Source: an uncultured bacterium (GTDB taxonomy: Bacteria > Bacillota > Clostridia > Lachnospirales > Lachnospiraceae). Taken from it: DNA of 46,124 bases. The stretch lies in the NCBI GenBank assembly GCA_905214675.1, contig CAJMMS010000010.1:1-46124 (forward strand), in the 5' to 3' direction. The first letter of the stretch is position 1. Each line of letters starts with the position of its first letter. The notes beneath the pieces are model-generated. The model was not told the DNA's origin, ran no database searches, and saw only the letters and a list, made by a program, of their open reading frames with translations. Positions 38,696-46,124 of this stretch are shown one piece after another. The translations under genes were made by a program, and so were the position numbers.

Positions 38696-41095
38696 TTAAA
38701 AATTCCTTTCATGCCCCTTTTTTCTTTTTCTTGGAAACAGATCTTCCATTCTTTCTTTTATCCTATCTCTTAGCTGATAGAAAAACAGAATCAGACGTAT
38801 CAGTTCCTGATAAAGCAGAATGATCATGCAGCCAAATGGGATCATAAGTACCATCTGCCAGCAGAAAATACTGGTCGTTCCAAGAAAATCCGGAAGAAGC
38901 AGCACACCTGCCAGAAACACTGCGATCACACAGCCACAGAGAATGCCCCTTAGCCAGTTCAGCGGTCTGCATACCCGGAAAACCACAAGAATACCGACCA
39001 TTCCACCGATCAGCAGGTCAAAGGTATAAGTCAGCACTTCTTTTTGATTCCAGAATGGTAACAATACCTGAACAACCAGCAACGTGCCTACCATAGTCAG
39101 TGCTGCCGGAAGTGCAGTCTGCATCACATGGCGCAGAAATCCGGTGCTGGTCACTTCTTCCGTATGCTCCAGTGTCAGTACAAAGCTTGGCAGTCCGATA
39201 CATGCTGCACTGATCAAGGATAGCTGCACCGGAATAAACGGGTATGCCCGTCCCAGAAGGATAAATACCACACATAGCAGAATCGAATAAATGGTTTTCG
39301 TCAGATACAGGGCACTGACACGCTCAATATTGGCAATGATCGTCCTGCCTTCGCTGACAATGTTCTGCAGACAGGCAAAATTCGAATCCAGCAGTACAAT
39401 ATGCGCCGACTGTTTTGCCGCATCGCTTCCGGCTGCCATAGCGATACCACAGTCTGCATCTTTTAAGGCAAGTACATCATTCACACCATCACCGACCATG
39501 CCGACCACTTTCTTTTCTGCCTGATAAGCGTGAACCAGCTTTTGCTTCTGTTCTGGTTTCACGCGTCCGAAAACATTGTATTTCTGCACGGCTTCCAGGT
39601 AGCTTTGCGGATCGTCCCCGATAGTCGAAGCATCTATATAGTTTTCTGCTCCCAGAAGTCCTGCTTTTCCGGCGATTTTGGATACCGTCACCGGATTATC
39701 TCCGGAGATCACCTTAATTTCGACATTCTGCTCACGGAAATAAGAAAATACCTCCGGAGCCTCCTTCCGGATACAGTCCAGGATCACGATCAGTCCCATT
39801 GGTACAACCGCTTCCACGCTCCCATCCTCCGGATGTATGGCACTGCAGCTTCCAAGCAGAAGTACGCGATAGCCTTCTTCTGAATATCCATCTACTGTTT
39901 TTTTGATCTCCTGTGCTTCTTCGTCATCTCCCAACAGAAACTCCGGTGCACCAAGCACAAAACATCCCCTGTTTTCAAATTCCACTGCGCGATATTTTCG
40001 CTCAGAAGAAAACGGAATCTTCTGCTTAACCGTGTACATATTGGTCTTTCTGAAAAAATGCTTCAAAGCTTCCTGCGTATTGTTTGTATCGTCAAATGCG
40101 AATGTAAGTTCATTCATCACCGCACTTACTTCTTCTTTTTTTGCATCGCCGATCACAAGGACTTCCGTCACTTCCAGTTCTCCGGTTGTGATCGTTCCGG
40201 TCTTGTCAAGACACAGCACATTGACACGTGCCAGGGCCTCAATCGCTTCCATTTCCTGTACAAGTGCCCGCTTTTTTGCCAGCCGCCCCACACCAAGGAT
40301 AAAAGAAATGCTCGTCAGCAGGACCAGTCCCTCCGGAATCATACCGATAATCCCGGCAACCGTTCCTACAATGGCTTCATTTCTGGTCATTCCCTGTGCT
40401 CTTATCTGGGAAAGAAACAGCAGGATGCCGATTGGAATGATCAAAATACTGATCACCGCTATGATCCGCTTGATCGTGTTCTGCATCTCAGAAGTTGCCC
40501 GTTTTTTTGTTTTTGCTTTTCTGGTCAGTTCTGCCGCATAATTTTCATCTCCGACATGGATCACACGCCCCATGCCGCCGCCTGCAACGACAAAACTTCC
40601 GGACATCAGTTCATCTCCCGGCTTTTTCTTGACCGGTTTGGATTCTCCGGTCAGCATGGATTCGTTGACTTCCAGTCCGTCACACGCAAGAACCGTACAA
40701 TCCGCACAGATCTGATCCCCGTTTGTCACGATCAGGATATCCTCTTTTACCACTTCTTCGATCGGAATTTCCTGTTTTTGTCCTTCTCGTACCACATGTG
40801 CTTTGGAAGCCGTCAGTACCGTAAGCTTGTCTACCACTTTTTTTACTTTCAGTTCCTGCGCGATACCGATCAGTGCATTGACGATCACGACTCCCATAAA
40901 CGTCATATTTTTAAACTGTCCGGTAAAAAGCACCAGGATCGCCAGAAAAAGATTCAGGAAATTGAAATAAGTAAGAAGATGTGCTTTTACAATCTCTCCT
41001 TTTGTCTTTACGGTATCTTTTTCCGTGCGGTTCACAAGTCCCATTGCCACACGCTCTTTTACTTCCTGCATGGTAAGTCCGCTTTGTTTCTCCAT
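38696..41095 (-). CDS. CtpE-like cation-transporting P-type ATPase
   Basis: The 799-residue pump has the phosphorylation motif CLDKTGTITTGE, actuator motif MLTGESKPVKKKPGDE, nucleotide-domain segments and hinge GVNDVLALKDADCGIAMAAG. The helix-4 motif is GMIPEGLVLLTSISFILGVG, matching the M. tuberculosis CtpE type (a Ca2+ ATPase) rather than SERCA (IPEGLP) or heavy-metal pumps; no N-terminal metal-binding domain is present. Calcium is the best guess but Mg2+ or another cation is possible. It is the first gene of an operon reaching rpsA, with its own promoter. Confidence 0.9.
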   Translation of the reverse strand: MEKQSGLTMQEVKERVAMGLVNRTEKDTVKTKGEIVKAHLLTYFNFLNLFLAILVLFTGQFKNMTFMGVVIVNALIGIAQELKVKKVVDKLTVLTASKAHVVREGQKQEIPIEEVVKEDILIVTNGDQICADCTVLACDGLEVNESMLTGESKPVKKKPGDELMSGSFVVAGGGMGRVIHVGDENYAAELTRKAKTKKRATSEMQNTIKRIIAVISILIIPIGILLFLSQIRAQGMTRNEAIVGTVAGIIGMIPEGLVLLTSISFILGVGRLAKKRALVQEMEAIEALARVNVLCLDKTGTITTGELEVTEVLVIGDAKKEEVSAVMNELTFAFDDTNNTQEALKHFFRKTNMYTVKQKIPFSSERKYRAVEFENRGCFVLGAPEFLLGDDEEAQEIKKTVDGYSEEGYRVLLLGSCSAIHPEDGSVEAVVPMGLIVILDCIRKEAPEVFSYFREQNVEIKVISGDNPVTVSKIAGKAGLLGAENYIDASTIGDDPQSYLEAVQKYNVFGRVKPEQKQKLVHAYQAEKKVVGMVGDGVNDVLALKDADCGIAMAAGSDAAKQSAHIVLLDSNFACLQNIVSEGRTIIANIERVSALYLTKTIYSILLCVVFILLGRAYPFIPVQLSLISAACIGLPSFVLTLEHTEEVTSTGFLRHVMQTALPAALTMVGTLLVVQVLLPFWNQKEVLTYTFDLLIGGMVGILVVFRVCRPLNWLRGILCGCVIAVFLAGVLLLPDFLGTTSIFCWQMVLMIPFGCMIILLYQELIRLILFFYQLRDRIKERMEDLFPRKRKKGHERNF

Positions 41096-41142
41096 ACGCA
41101 GTGCCTCCTTTGTATCTACATCTGATGTGACCTTTTCTCCTT

Positions 41143-41171
41143 AGTATAGCGAATCCGTTTCTTTTTGTAAA
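41143..41171 (-). promoter_or_regulatory. Promoter of the P-type ATPase operon
   Basis: Minus-strand TTTACA (41171-41166), 17-base spacer, TATACT (41148-41143), about 47 bases before the ATG. A direct repeat begins at the -35 box (see 41171-41212). Confidence 0.75.
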
Positions 41172-41212
41172 TGGTCATTGTTTCTTCTTTTTTCTCCCGA
41201 TATATGGTCATT
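41171..41212. repeat. Direct repeat ATGGTCATT beside the ATPase promoter
   Basis: ATGGTCATT occurs at 41171-41179 and 41204-41212, 33 bases apart (about three helical turns), immediately upstream of the ATPase -35 box. The outer bases GTAAATG (41167-) and CATTTAC (41208-) also form an inverted pair. This layout fits binding sites for a regulator, but none is identified. Confidence 0.45.
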
Positions 41213-41311
41213 TACCTTTTCCTTTTTCACGCTTTTCCTGCAAAAACTACGCATTTCCGAAGCTTTTACAAAAATTCCGTAAATTTTTTGCTAAAAAACA
41301 CTATTTTTTTA

Positions 41312-41340
41312 TTTACTTTGCTACGCTGATTTGCTATAAT
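41312..41340 (+). promoter_or_regulatory. Promoter of gdhA
   Basis: TTTACT (41312-41317), 17-base spacer, TATAAT (41335-41340). The leader is about 75-80 bases and contains a GTAACT...AGTTAC hairpin (41358-41390) just before the ribosome binding site. The region 41096-41424 holds only this promoter, the divergent ATPase promoter, the repeat pair and AT-rich sequence; no gene is seen. Confidence 0.8.
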
Positions 41341-41424
41341 CTGCAATGAAAAAAATCGTAACTGTTTTTTGCATAGCTCTGAATAGTTACAAAATCAATG
41401 TATGAAGATAAGGAGGACACAATC

Positions 41425-42759
41425 ATGTCATACGTAGATGAGGTTATTGCCAAAGTTGTAGAACAGAATCCATCTGAACCTGAATTTCATCAGGCAGTAA
41501 AAGAGGTTCTGGAGTCTCTGAGAGTCGTTATCGAGGCAAACGAAGAAAAATACAGAAAGGATGCTCTTCTGGAAAGACTGGTAAATCCGGAAAGACAGTT
41601 CAAATTCCGTGTACCATGGGTTGACGATAAAGGTCAGGTTCAGGTAAATACCGGTTACCGTGTACAGTTCAACAGCGCGATCGGACCTTACAAGGGTGGT
41701 ATCCGTTTGCATCCGTCTGTAAACATCGGTATCATCAAATTCCTTGGTTTTGAACAGATTTTCAAAAACTCCCTGACCGGTCTGCCGATCGGCGGCGGCA
41801 AAGGTGGTTCTGACTTCGATCCAAAAGGCAAATCCGACCGTGAAGTTATGGCTTTCTGCCAGAGCTTTATGACAGAGCTGTGCAAATATATCGGTGCTGA
41901 TACTGATGTACCTGCAGGTGATATCGGAACAGGTGCAAGAGAGATTGGTTATATGTTCGGTCAGTACAAGAGAATCCGTGGCCTGTACGAAGGTGTTCTG
42001 ACAGGTAAAGGCTTAAGCTACGGCGGATCCCTGGCAAGAACAGAAGCTACCGGTTATGGTCTGCTGTACCTGACACAGGAACTGCTGAAACTGAACGGTA
42101 TTGATCTGGCTGGTAAGACTGTTTGTGTATCCGGTGCTGGTAACGTTGCCATCTACGCAATCGAAAAAGCCCAGCAGTTGGGTGCAAAAGTGGTTACCGC
42201 AAGTGATTCTACCGGCTGGGTATACGATCCGGACGGAATCGATGTAGCAGCTCTTAAAGAGATCAAAGAAGTAAAACGTGCAAGACTGACCGAGTACAAA
42301 AATTACAGACCAAACGCTGAGTATCACGAAGGACGTGGCGTATGGAGCGTAAAATGTGATGTTGCTCTTCCATGTGCAACTCAGAACGAACTGCGTATCG
42401 AAGATGCAAAACAGCTTGTAGAAAACGGATGCCTGGCAGTATGCGAAGGTGCTAACATGCCTACGACTCTGGATGCTACCGAATATCTGCAGAAAAACGG
42501 CGTGATCTTTGCTCCTGGTAAAGCTGCAAATGCCGGTGGTGTTGCTACTTCCGCTCTGGAAATGACTCAGAACAGCGAACGTCTGAGCTGGACATTCGAA
42601 GAAGTAGACGTAAAACTGCAGGGTATCATGGTCAACATCTGCCACAACATGGTTGATGCTGCTGAACGTTACGGCATGAAAGGCAACTATGTAGCCGGTG
42701 CAAACATCGCAGGCTTTGAAAAAGTTGTCGATGCTATGAACGCTCAGGGTATTGTTTAA
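41425..42759 (+). CDS. gdhA: Glutamate dehydrogenase (probably NADP-dependent)
   Basis: GDH joins ammonia and 2-oxoglutarate to make glutamate. The 444-residue product starts MSYVDEVIAKVVEQNPSEPE behind AAGGAGG; an in-frame ATG nine codons upstream precedes that site and is not used. Key motifs: KGGIRLHPSVN, PIGGGKGGSDFDPKGKSD with the catalytic Lys, VPAGDIGTGAREIGYMFGQY with the catalytic Asp, and Rossmann GAGNVAIYAIEKAQQLGAKV. Length and sequence match the hexameric class I (E. coli-type) enzyme, usually NADPH-linked and anabolic. Codons are clearly optimised (high expression). Confidence 0.96.
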   Translation: MSYVDEVIAKVVEQNPSEPEFHQAVKEVLESLRVVIEANEEKYRKDALLERLVNPERQFKFRVPWVDDKGQVQVNTGYRVQFNSAIGPYKGGIRLHPSVNIGIIKFLGFEQIFKNSLTGLPIGGGKGGSDFDPKGKSDREVMAFCQSFMTELCKYIGADTDVPAGDIGTGAREIGYMFGQYKRIRGLYEGVLTGKGLSYGGSLARTEATGYGLLYLTQELLKLNGIDLAGKTVCVSGAGNVAIYAIEKAQQLGAKVVTASDSTGWVYDPDGIDVAALKEIKEVKRARLTEYKNYRPNAEYHEGRGVWSVKCDVALPCATQNELRIEDAKQLVENGCLAVCEGANMPTTLDATEYLQKNGVIFAPGKAANAGGVATSALEMTQNSERLSWTFEEVDVKLQGIMVNICHNMVDAAERYGMKGNYVAGANIAGFEKVVDAMNAQGIV

Positions 42760-42787
42760 TCTAAAGATAACAAAATATCTGTCTGTC

Positions 42788-42830
42788 AAAAACAGATCTT
42801 GCCGGTCACAATCGACAAGGTCTGTTTTTT
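42788..42830 (+). terminator. Intrinsic terminator of gdhA
   Basis: A 13-bp stem (AAAACAGATCTTG with CAAGGTCTGTTTT, one wobble pair) with a 14-base loop ends in TTTTTT, 28 bases after the gdhA stop. Confidence 0.85.
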
Positions 42831-42895
42831 ATGATACATCAGATGTATACAGAAGAATGTCAGAGGCATTCTTGAATTAAAGACAGCGGCACAAT

Positions 42896-42942
42896 AAAAA
42901 AAGCCATCGCAGACATTTCACATGTTCAGCAATGACTTTTTT
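42896..42942 (-). terminator. Intrinsic terminator of the polyferredoxin gene
   Basis: AAAAAAGCCATCGC (ending 42910) opposes GCAATGACTTTTTT (42929-42942). Two positions are C-A mismatches on the plus strand but G-U pairs in minus-strand RNA, so the hairpin works for the minus-strand ferredoxin gene, 29 bases after its stop. The bases between this and the gdhA terminator (42831-42895) hold an ATACATC/GATGTAT palindrome and no gene. Confidence 0.8.
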
Positions 42943-42970
42943 ATTTTTATGTATTATTTTTGAGTGCTCT

Positions 42971-43351
42971 TTACTCTTCTACTACTTCCAGTACATCCAT
43001 CGGACAGGCTTTCGCACAGATACCGCATGCGATACATTTGGATGCCGGGTTGCCCTCTGTCTTGACGATCAGGCCAAACGGACAGGCTTCTGCACAGGCT
43101 CCGCAACCGGTACATTTCTTTTTGTTGATCATGTAAACGCCTTTTGCATTCTGAGTGATCGCACCTTCCGGACAGGCTTCTGCACATTTGCCGCACTGTG
43201 GACATGCCATCGGGCGTACACTCTTCTTTTCTACGATCTGGATGCAGGACTTGTCCGGATGAAACTCCTTATAAAAAGCCTCAGAACATGCTTCTACGCA
43301 TGCGAGACAAGCCATACAGGTACTTCCTTTTTTTACTTTCAGTTTTTTCAT
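42971..43351 (-). CDS. Small 4Fe-4S polyferredoxin (electron-transfer protein)
   Basis: The ATG at 43351 follows GGAGG and gives 126 residues. Four cysteine sets are present: CMACLACVEAC, CPQCGKCAEACP, CTGCGACAEACP and CIACGICAKACP, with an extra lone Cys (DKSCIQ) between sets 1 and 2. The pattern is like the electron-transfer (B-type/CooF-NapF-like) subunits that serve dehydrogenases or hydrogenases and could hold up to four [4Fe-4S] clusters. No partner enzyme gene is adjacent. It has its own promoter and terminator, so it is a monocistronic unit. Confidence 0.88.
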   Translation of the reverse strand: MKKLKVKKGSTCMACLACVEACSEAFYKEFHPDKSCIQIVEKKSVRPMACPQCGKCAEACPEGAITQNAKGVYMINKKKCTGCGACAEACPFGLIVKTEGNPASKCIACGICAKACPMDVLEVVEE

Positions 43352-43382
43352 GATAATCCTCCGCATTTGTGTTTTTCTTTTT

Positions 43383-43411
43383 ATTCTAACATTTTCGACA
43401 AAATTTCTCAA
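43383..43411 (-). promoter_or_regulatory. Promoter of the polyferredoxin gene
   Basis: Minus-strand TTGAGA (43411-43406), 17-base spacer, TAGAAT (43388-43383), 31 bases before the ATG. It lies just after the end of the chimeric GH2/AraC remnant. Confidence 0.75.
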
Positions 43412-43419
43412 TAGAGATT

Positions 43420-44640
43420 TCAGAATATTTCTCGAAACTGTCGCGGAGTCAGATCAGTACAGCGTTTAAAAACTTTTGAAAAATAATTAGGATCCGTATA
43501 ACCTACTGCCGAAGCAACATAAGCAATCGTATAATCTCTGCTTTTTAACATGGATTTTGCCTTTTCAATCCGCACAGATTCCAGATAGGATTTTAAAGTC
43601 CACCCTGTCTTTTCTTTAAAAAGTGTTGAAAGGTACGTGTCATTCAGGTAATACATTTCTGCCAGTTCCGATACGTTGATGTTTTCATAATAATGCTTCT
43701 GGATATATTCCATAATATCTTCTACGACACTTTTGCTTTCTTTTTGCTGCATATGGGTTTCCGGAAGGTCGGTCGGTAAATCTTCTTTTTCTTTCTGCTG
43801 TGACAATATTTTAAGAACCTTCATAAGTCCCAGTTCATTACATTTTTCAATAAATACCTTCGATGCCGGATTGTGAGAAGTACGGACTGCATTTGCTCCC
43901 ATCGCTTTGATCTGGTGTAACTGACGCTCCACTGCACGTTCATTCGCTGCTGCTCCCAGTGCTCCGAGATCATGATGCAGGCACATACCATTCAGTTTTG
44001 TGTATTTTCCATTCAGGTAAAAGCCTTTATCCGTTGTAAATGTAAGATAACGCATACCAAATGTTGTTTCATACTCATCTACTACGGTTCCATCTACTGT
44101 TATCTGTGTTTTTGCAGTATATAAATATGGATCGTCGGTAGACCACAGATGCGGATTTTCCACTTCCAGTTCCTGCGTTACTTTTGCTTTTTCTTCGCCA
44201 AGTGTCTGAACCGCAGATTTTTCTGCAACAACCTTTCCATCTGCATCCAAGATCTGCTCTGTGACGGTTGCCTCTTTTGACTCCTGCGTTCCATTTACAA
44301 TGTTTGCTTCAACCGATACCTTTGCCTTCCCGGATTTCAGATCTTCTTCCAGTGTAGGGGTTGTCACATACATTCCGTTGTAGTCCACATGAACCGGATC
44401 GGTAACGGTCAGTGTAACATCACGGTAAATACCGCTTCCGGTATACCATCTGGAACTTGGCTGTGCCGTAGTTACCTTGACTGCGATCACATTTTCGCTT
44501 CCATCTGTTTTCAGATAATCTGTGATGTCATACTAATACGGAGAATATCCATAGTAGCGAACGCCCAGCTTTTCACCGTTTAGCTTCCTCTATATGCTTT
44601 TGAATAAATTTCCACCCGCTGTTAAAATCCAGCGTTCTTC
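43420..44640 (-). pseudogene. Chimeric remnant: GH2 beta-galactosidase fragment joined to AraC-family C-terminus
   Basis: Reading minus strand, TLDFNSGWKFIQKHIEEAK is a GH2 N-terminus. A deletion then joins it out of frame to NGEKLGVRYYGYSPY, followed by an in-frame TAG at 44533-44535 and then YDITDYLKTDGSENVIAVKV. The GH2 part continues as a long open frame with SSRWYTGSGIYRDVTL, HLWSTDDPYLY and NAVRTSHNPASKVFIEKCNE, stopping before the catalytic glutamates. Near 43824 the sequence passes in frame into an AraC-type regulator: linker KILSQQKEKEDL, then a complete two-helix-turn-helix domain (NINVSELAEMYYLNDTYLST, then RDYTIAYVASAVGYTDPNYF). The longest open frame, 356 residues from GTG at 44490, is therefore an artificial product of deletions. 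A free DNA-binding domain starting at ATG 43824 is possible. Confidence 0.9.
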
Positions 44641-44703
44641 CTGTGAAGGATATGTGGTTCCCGCCAGCCAGCTCTTCCAGTTCATTCCCTTTCTGCTCCT
44701 CAT

Positions 44704-44777
44704 AAAAAAACCTCCTGTTTTTGTTTTCGAACGACTTTTGTCTTTCTGCTTCACCTAAAGCATAACAAAAACAGGAG
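44704..44777 (-). terminator. Terminator of lrgAB with long-loop stem
   Basis: Perfect 14-bp arms CTCCTGTTTTTGTT (44712-44725) and AACAAAAACAGGAG (44764-44777) enclose a 38-base loop. On the minus strand the stem is followed by G and seven T, 51 bases after the lrgB stop. The AT-rich perfect repeat could alternatively be an old insertion-sequence end, but no target duplication was seen. Confidence 0.6.
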
Positions 44778-44827
44778 ATTTTCATAGTAATTTTCTTGGG
44801 TCATATAAGGAAAAATCTTGGATGTTT

Positions 44828-45520
44828 TTAATAAAATCCCGCAAATACAGAAGCTCCGATCACCGTCAGAAGACCAGCTACCGCGATCGCCAGGCTGCTC
44901 ATCGCACCTTCCACTTCGCCCATTTCCAGTGCCTTGGCCGTTCCGATCGCATGGGAAGATGTTCCAAGTGCCAGTCCTTTTGCGATCGGCTCATAGATGC
45001 GGAACAGCTTGCAGACTGCCTCTCCGATCACATTTCCGATCACGCCGGTAACGATGATCACAGCCACGGTGATCGTCACCAGACCACCCAGCTCTTCGGA
45101 AACACCCATTCCGATTGCTGTTGTGATAGACTTTGGAAGCAGCGTAACATAGACATCATGCTCAAGTCCGAACAAAAATGCCAGAAGCAGGACGCTTCCA
45201 AGACTTGCCAGCACACCTGCGAGGATGCCGCAGGCAACGGCTGCCAGATTTTTCTTTAAAAGTGCCATCTGCTGATAAAGCGGCACTGCCAGGCATACCG
45301 TCGCCGGTGTCAGAAGGTAACTTAAATATTTGGCGGAATTTTCATAACTTTCATAATCCACCCCGCACAGCAGCACCACGCCGATTACAAAAATGATTGA
45401 AATCAGAAGTGGATTTAAAAATGCATATTTGAACTTTTTCTTCAGCATAACGCCAACCCCATATCCGATCAGGCTGACTGTCACGCCAAAATACGCCGAG
45501 TTACATAATATCTCTTTCAT
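44828..45520 (-). CDS. lrgB: LrgB/CidB family membrane protein
   Basis: The 230-residue polytopic protein has the LrgB core (TPATVCLAVPLYQQMALLKK, PKSITTAIGMGVSEELGG, GTSSHAIGTAKALEMGEVEG). LrgAB was described as antiholin-like; later work links it to pyruvate or glycolate uptake. It follows lrgA by 27 bases behind AGGAGG. Substrate here is unknown; no lytSR regulators are in the window. Confidence 0.95.
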   Translation of the reverse strand: MKEILCNSAYFGVTVSLIGYGVGVMLKKKFKYAFLNPLLISIIFVIGVVLLCGVDYESYENSAKYLSYLLTPATVCLAVPLYQQMALLKKNLAAVACGILAGVLASLGSVLLLAFLFGLEHDVYVTLLPKSITTAIGMGVSEELGGLVTITVAVIIVTGVIGNVIGEAVCKLFRIYEPIAKGLALGTSSHAIGTAKALEMGEVEGAMSSLAIAVAGLLTVIGASVFAGFY

Positions 45521-45547
45521 ATCTTTTATCCTCCTGAGATCACCTTA

Positions 45548-45928
45548 TCAGTCCTGCTTCTCCATTTTCTGTGCTGCCATGTTTTCTTTCAGATGCATCA
45601 CTGCCTGTGCCGTTCTTCCGGTTACAACCATGACAAAAACGGTCGTGATACAGGTGATCACAAGAACCGGTACCAGAATTGCCTTTAAATCGCTCCAGGT
45701 CACGATCAGACCCACCGCTGCCGGAATAAACATCGGCGGCATGATCTCGATCAGAAAGTCCGCTGCGATCTTGACCTGCTCCAGTTTGATCACTTTTGTC
45801 ATCAGACCTGCCAGCATCAGCAGCAGACCGTAGATACTTGCCGGGATCGGCAATGGGATCAGGCTGTACAGAAGTTCTCCGAGAAAGGTTACAAACATGA
45901 TAATCCCAAACTGATACAATAGTTTCAT
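45548..45928 (-). CDS. lrgA: LrgA/CidA family holin-like protein
   Basis: The 126-residue protein starts MKLLYQFGIIMFVTFLGELL at an ATG behind AGGAGG; a longer in-frame start further upstream has no site. Four helices and the family motif PIPASIYGLLLMLAGL are present. It forms the LrgAB pair with the next gene. Confidence 0.94.
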   Translation of the reverse strand: MKLLYQFGIIMFVTFLGELLYSLIPLPIPASIYGLLLMLAGLMTKVIKLEQVKIAADFLIEIMPPMFIPAAVGLIVTWSDLKAILVPVLVITCITTVFVMVVTGRTAQAVMHLKENMAAQKMEKQD

Positions 45929-45988
45929 TTTTATTACCTCCTGTGCCATCTGGCAAACTTTTTGGATCCCCACAAAACATTTTTGTCT

Positions 45989-46016
45989 GTCTTAGACCGT
46001 TGCTTCCGTCCAAGAC
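45989..46016 (-). promoter_or_regulatory. Hairpin in the lrgA upstream region
   Basis: GTCTTAGAC (45989-45997) and GTCCAAGAC (46008-46016) pair with one central mismatch; flanking TTTTGTCT and AGACAAAA add alternative pairing. It lies between the tRNA terminator and lrgA and could be part of an lrgA leader. No promoter was confidently recognised. Confidence 0.3.
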
Positions 46017-46057
46017 AAAAAAGAGTCGACTGAATACACTATATATCCAATCGACCC
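46017..46057 (-). terminator. Terminator after tRNA-Gly
   Basis: Minus-strand GGGTCGA (46057-46051) pairs with TCGACTC (46029-46023), one G-U pair, followed by six T. It is 14 bases after the tRNA end. Confidence 0.65.
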
Positions 46058-46070
46058 ACCCCAAAATATA

Positions 46071-46124
46071 AGCGCGAGACGGGACTCGAACCCGCGGCCT
46101 CGACCTTGGCAAGGTCGCGCTCCA
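46071..46124 (-). tRNA. tRNA-Gly (GCC anticodon), 5' part outside window
   Basis: The minus strand reads an anticodon stem CGACC / GGTCG enclosing TTGCCAA, anticodon GCC. A short variable loop, T-arm GCGGG-TTCGAGT-CCCGT and acceptor 3' strand CTCGCGC follow, with U as discriminator (usual for Gly). CCA is not encoded. The D-arm and 5' acceptor strand are beyond base 46124. Confidence 0.93.

Noticed and set aside
43420..44490. A genuine beta-galactosidase or a genuine one-component sugar sensor
   Set aside because: GH2 catalytic glutamates are missing, the 5' part has a stop and deletion, and the GH2/AraC join lies in the middle of the barrel.
44573..44785. A 70-residue gene upstream of the chimera
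   Set aside because: Its first half crosses the lrgAB terminator; only its end has GH2 similarity, so it was treated as part of the pseudogene.
45540..46112. Minus-strand open frame of 190 codons across the tRNA and lrgA
   Set aside because: It runs through the tRNA-Gly gene, its terminator and lrgA in another frame.

Overview
The window reads as chromosomal core sequence from a Gram-positive anaerobe of the Clostridia, most likely a gut Lachnospiraceae. Reasons: clostridial gene orders (ylxM-ffh-rpsP-khpA, yceD-rpmF / plsX-acpP-rnc-smc-ftsY, cmk-ispH-rpsA), a complete six-gene Rnf complex, Pta-AckA fermentation genes, a hexameric-type glutamate dehydrogenase, a DUF711-ACT pair and strong AGGAGG-type ribosome binding sites. 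Genus cannot be fixed from sequence alone. Nearly all genes lie on the minus strand; only tmcAL, the YprB-like nuclease and gdhA lie on the plus strand.

Layout, low to high coordinate. 1-5.6 kb: translation and secretion genes (trmD, rimM, khpA, rpsP, ffh, ylxM), into which two secreted cell-envelope proteins are inserted (a C39-like/RICIN-like protein cut by the window edge and an NlpC/P60 hydrolase). 5.6-8.1 kb: a decayed GNAT acetyltransferase, threonine deaminase with ACT domain, and ftsY. 8.1-14.8 kb: smc, rnc, acpP, plsX, rpmF, yceD. 15-17.2 kb: ackA and pta behind a clear promoter, divergent from tmcAL, whose product uses acetate to acetylate tRNA-Met. 18.7-26.4 kb: MATE transporter, DUF711 and ACT proteins, WalJ-like hydrolase, coaE, polA and a zinc-finger anti-sigma-like membrane protein. 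26.5-32.5 kb: a choline-binding-repeat surface protein and the rnfCDGEAB operon. 32.6-34.8 kb: a CmpB-type membrane protein and a divergent YprB-like nuclease. 34.8-41.1 kb: an apparent operon of CtpE-like P-type ATPase, BaiN-like flavoprotein, cmk, ispH and four-domain S1 (rpsA). 41.1-46.1 kb: gdhA, a small polyferredoxin, a chimeric GH2/AraC pseudogene, lrgBA and the 3' part of a tRNA-Gly gene.

Functionally the window joins core information processing (SRP pathway, ribosome maturation, chromosome segregation, DNA Pol I) with anaerobic energy metabolism: Rnf couples ferredoxin:NAD oxidoreduction to an ion gradient, Pta-AckA makes ATP and acetate, GDH handles ammonia, and TmcAL may tie acetate to tRNA modification. 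Many sigma-A-type promoters with exact 17-bp spacers and numerous intrinsic terminators are visible.

No clearly new multi-gene system was found. The items best worth a second look are the GH2-AraC chimeric pseudogene, the decayed acetyltransferase whose end now carries the SRP-operon promoter inside a perfect inverted repeat, the envelope genes inserted into the rpsP-trmD cluster, the orphan anti-sigma-like protein, the Cys-rich tail of RnfE, the DUF711-ACT pair and an intergenic repeat present twice.
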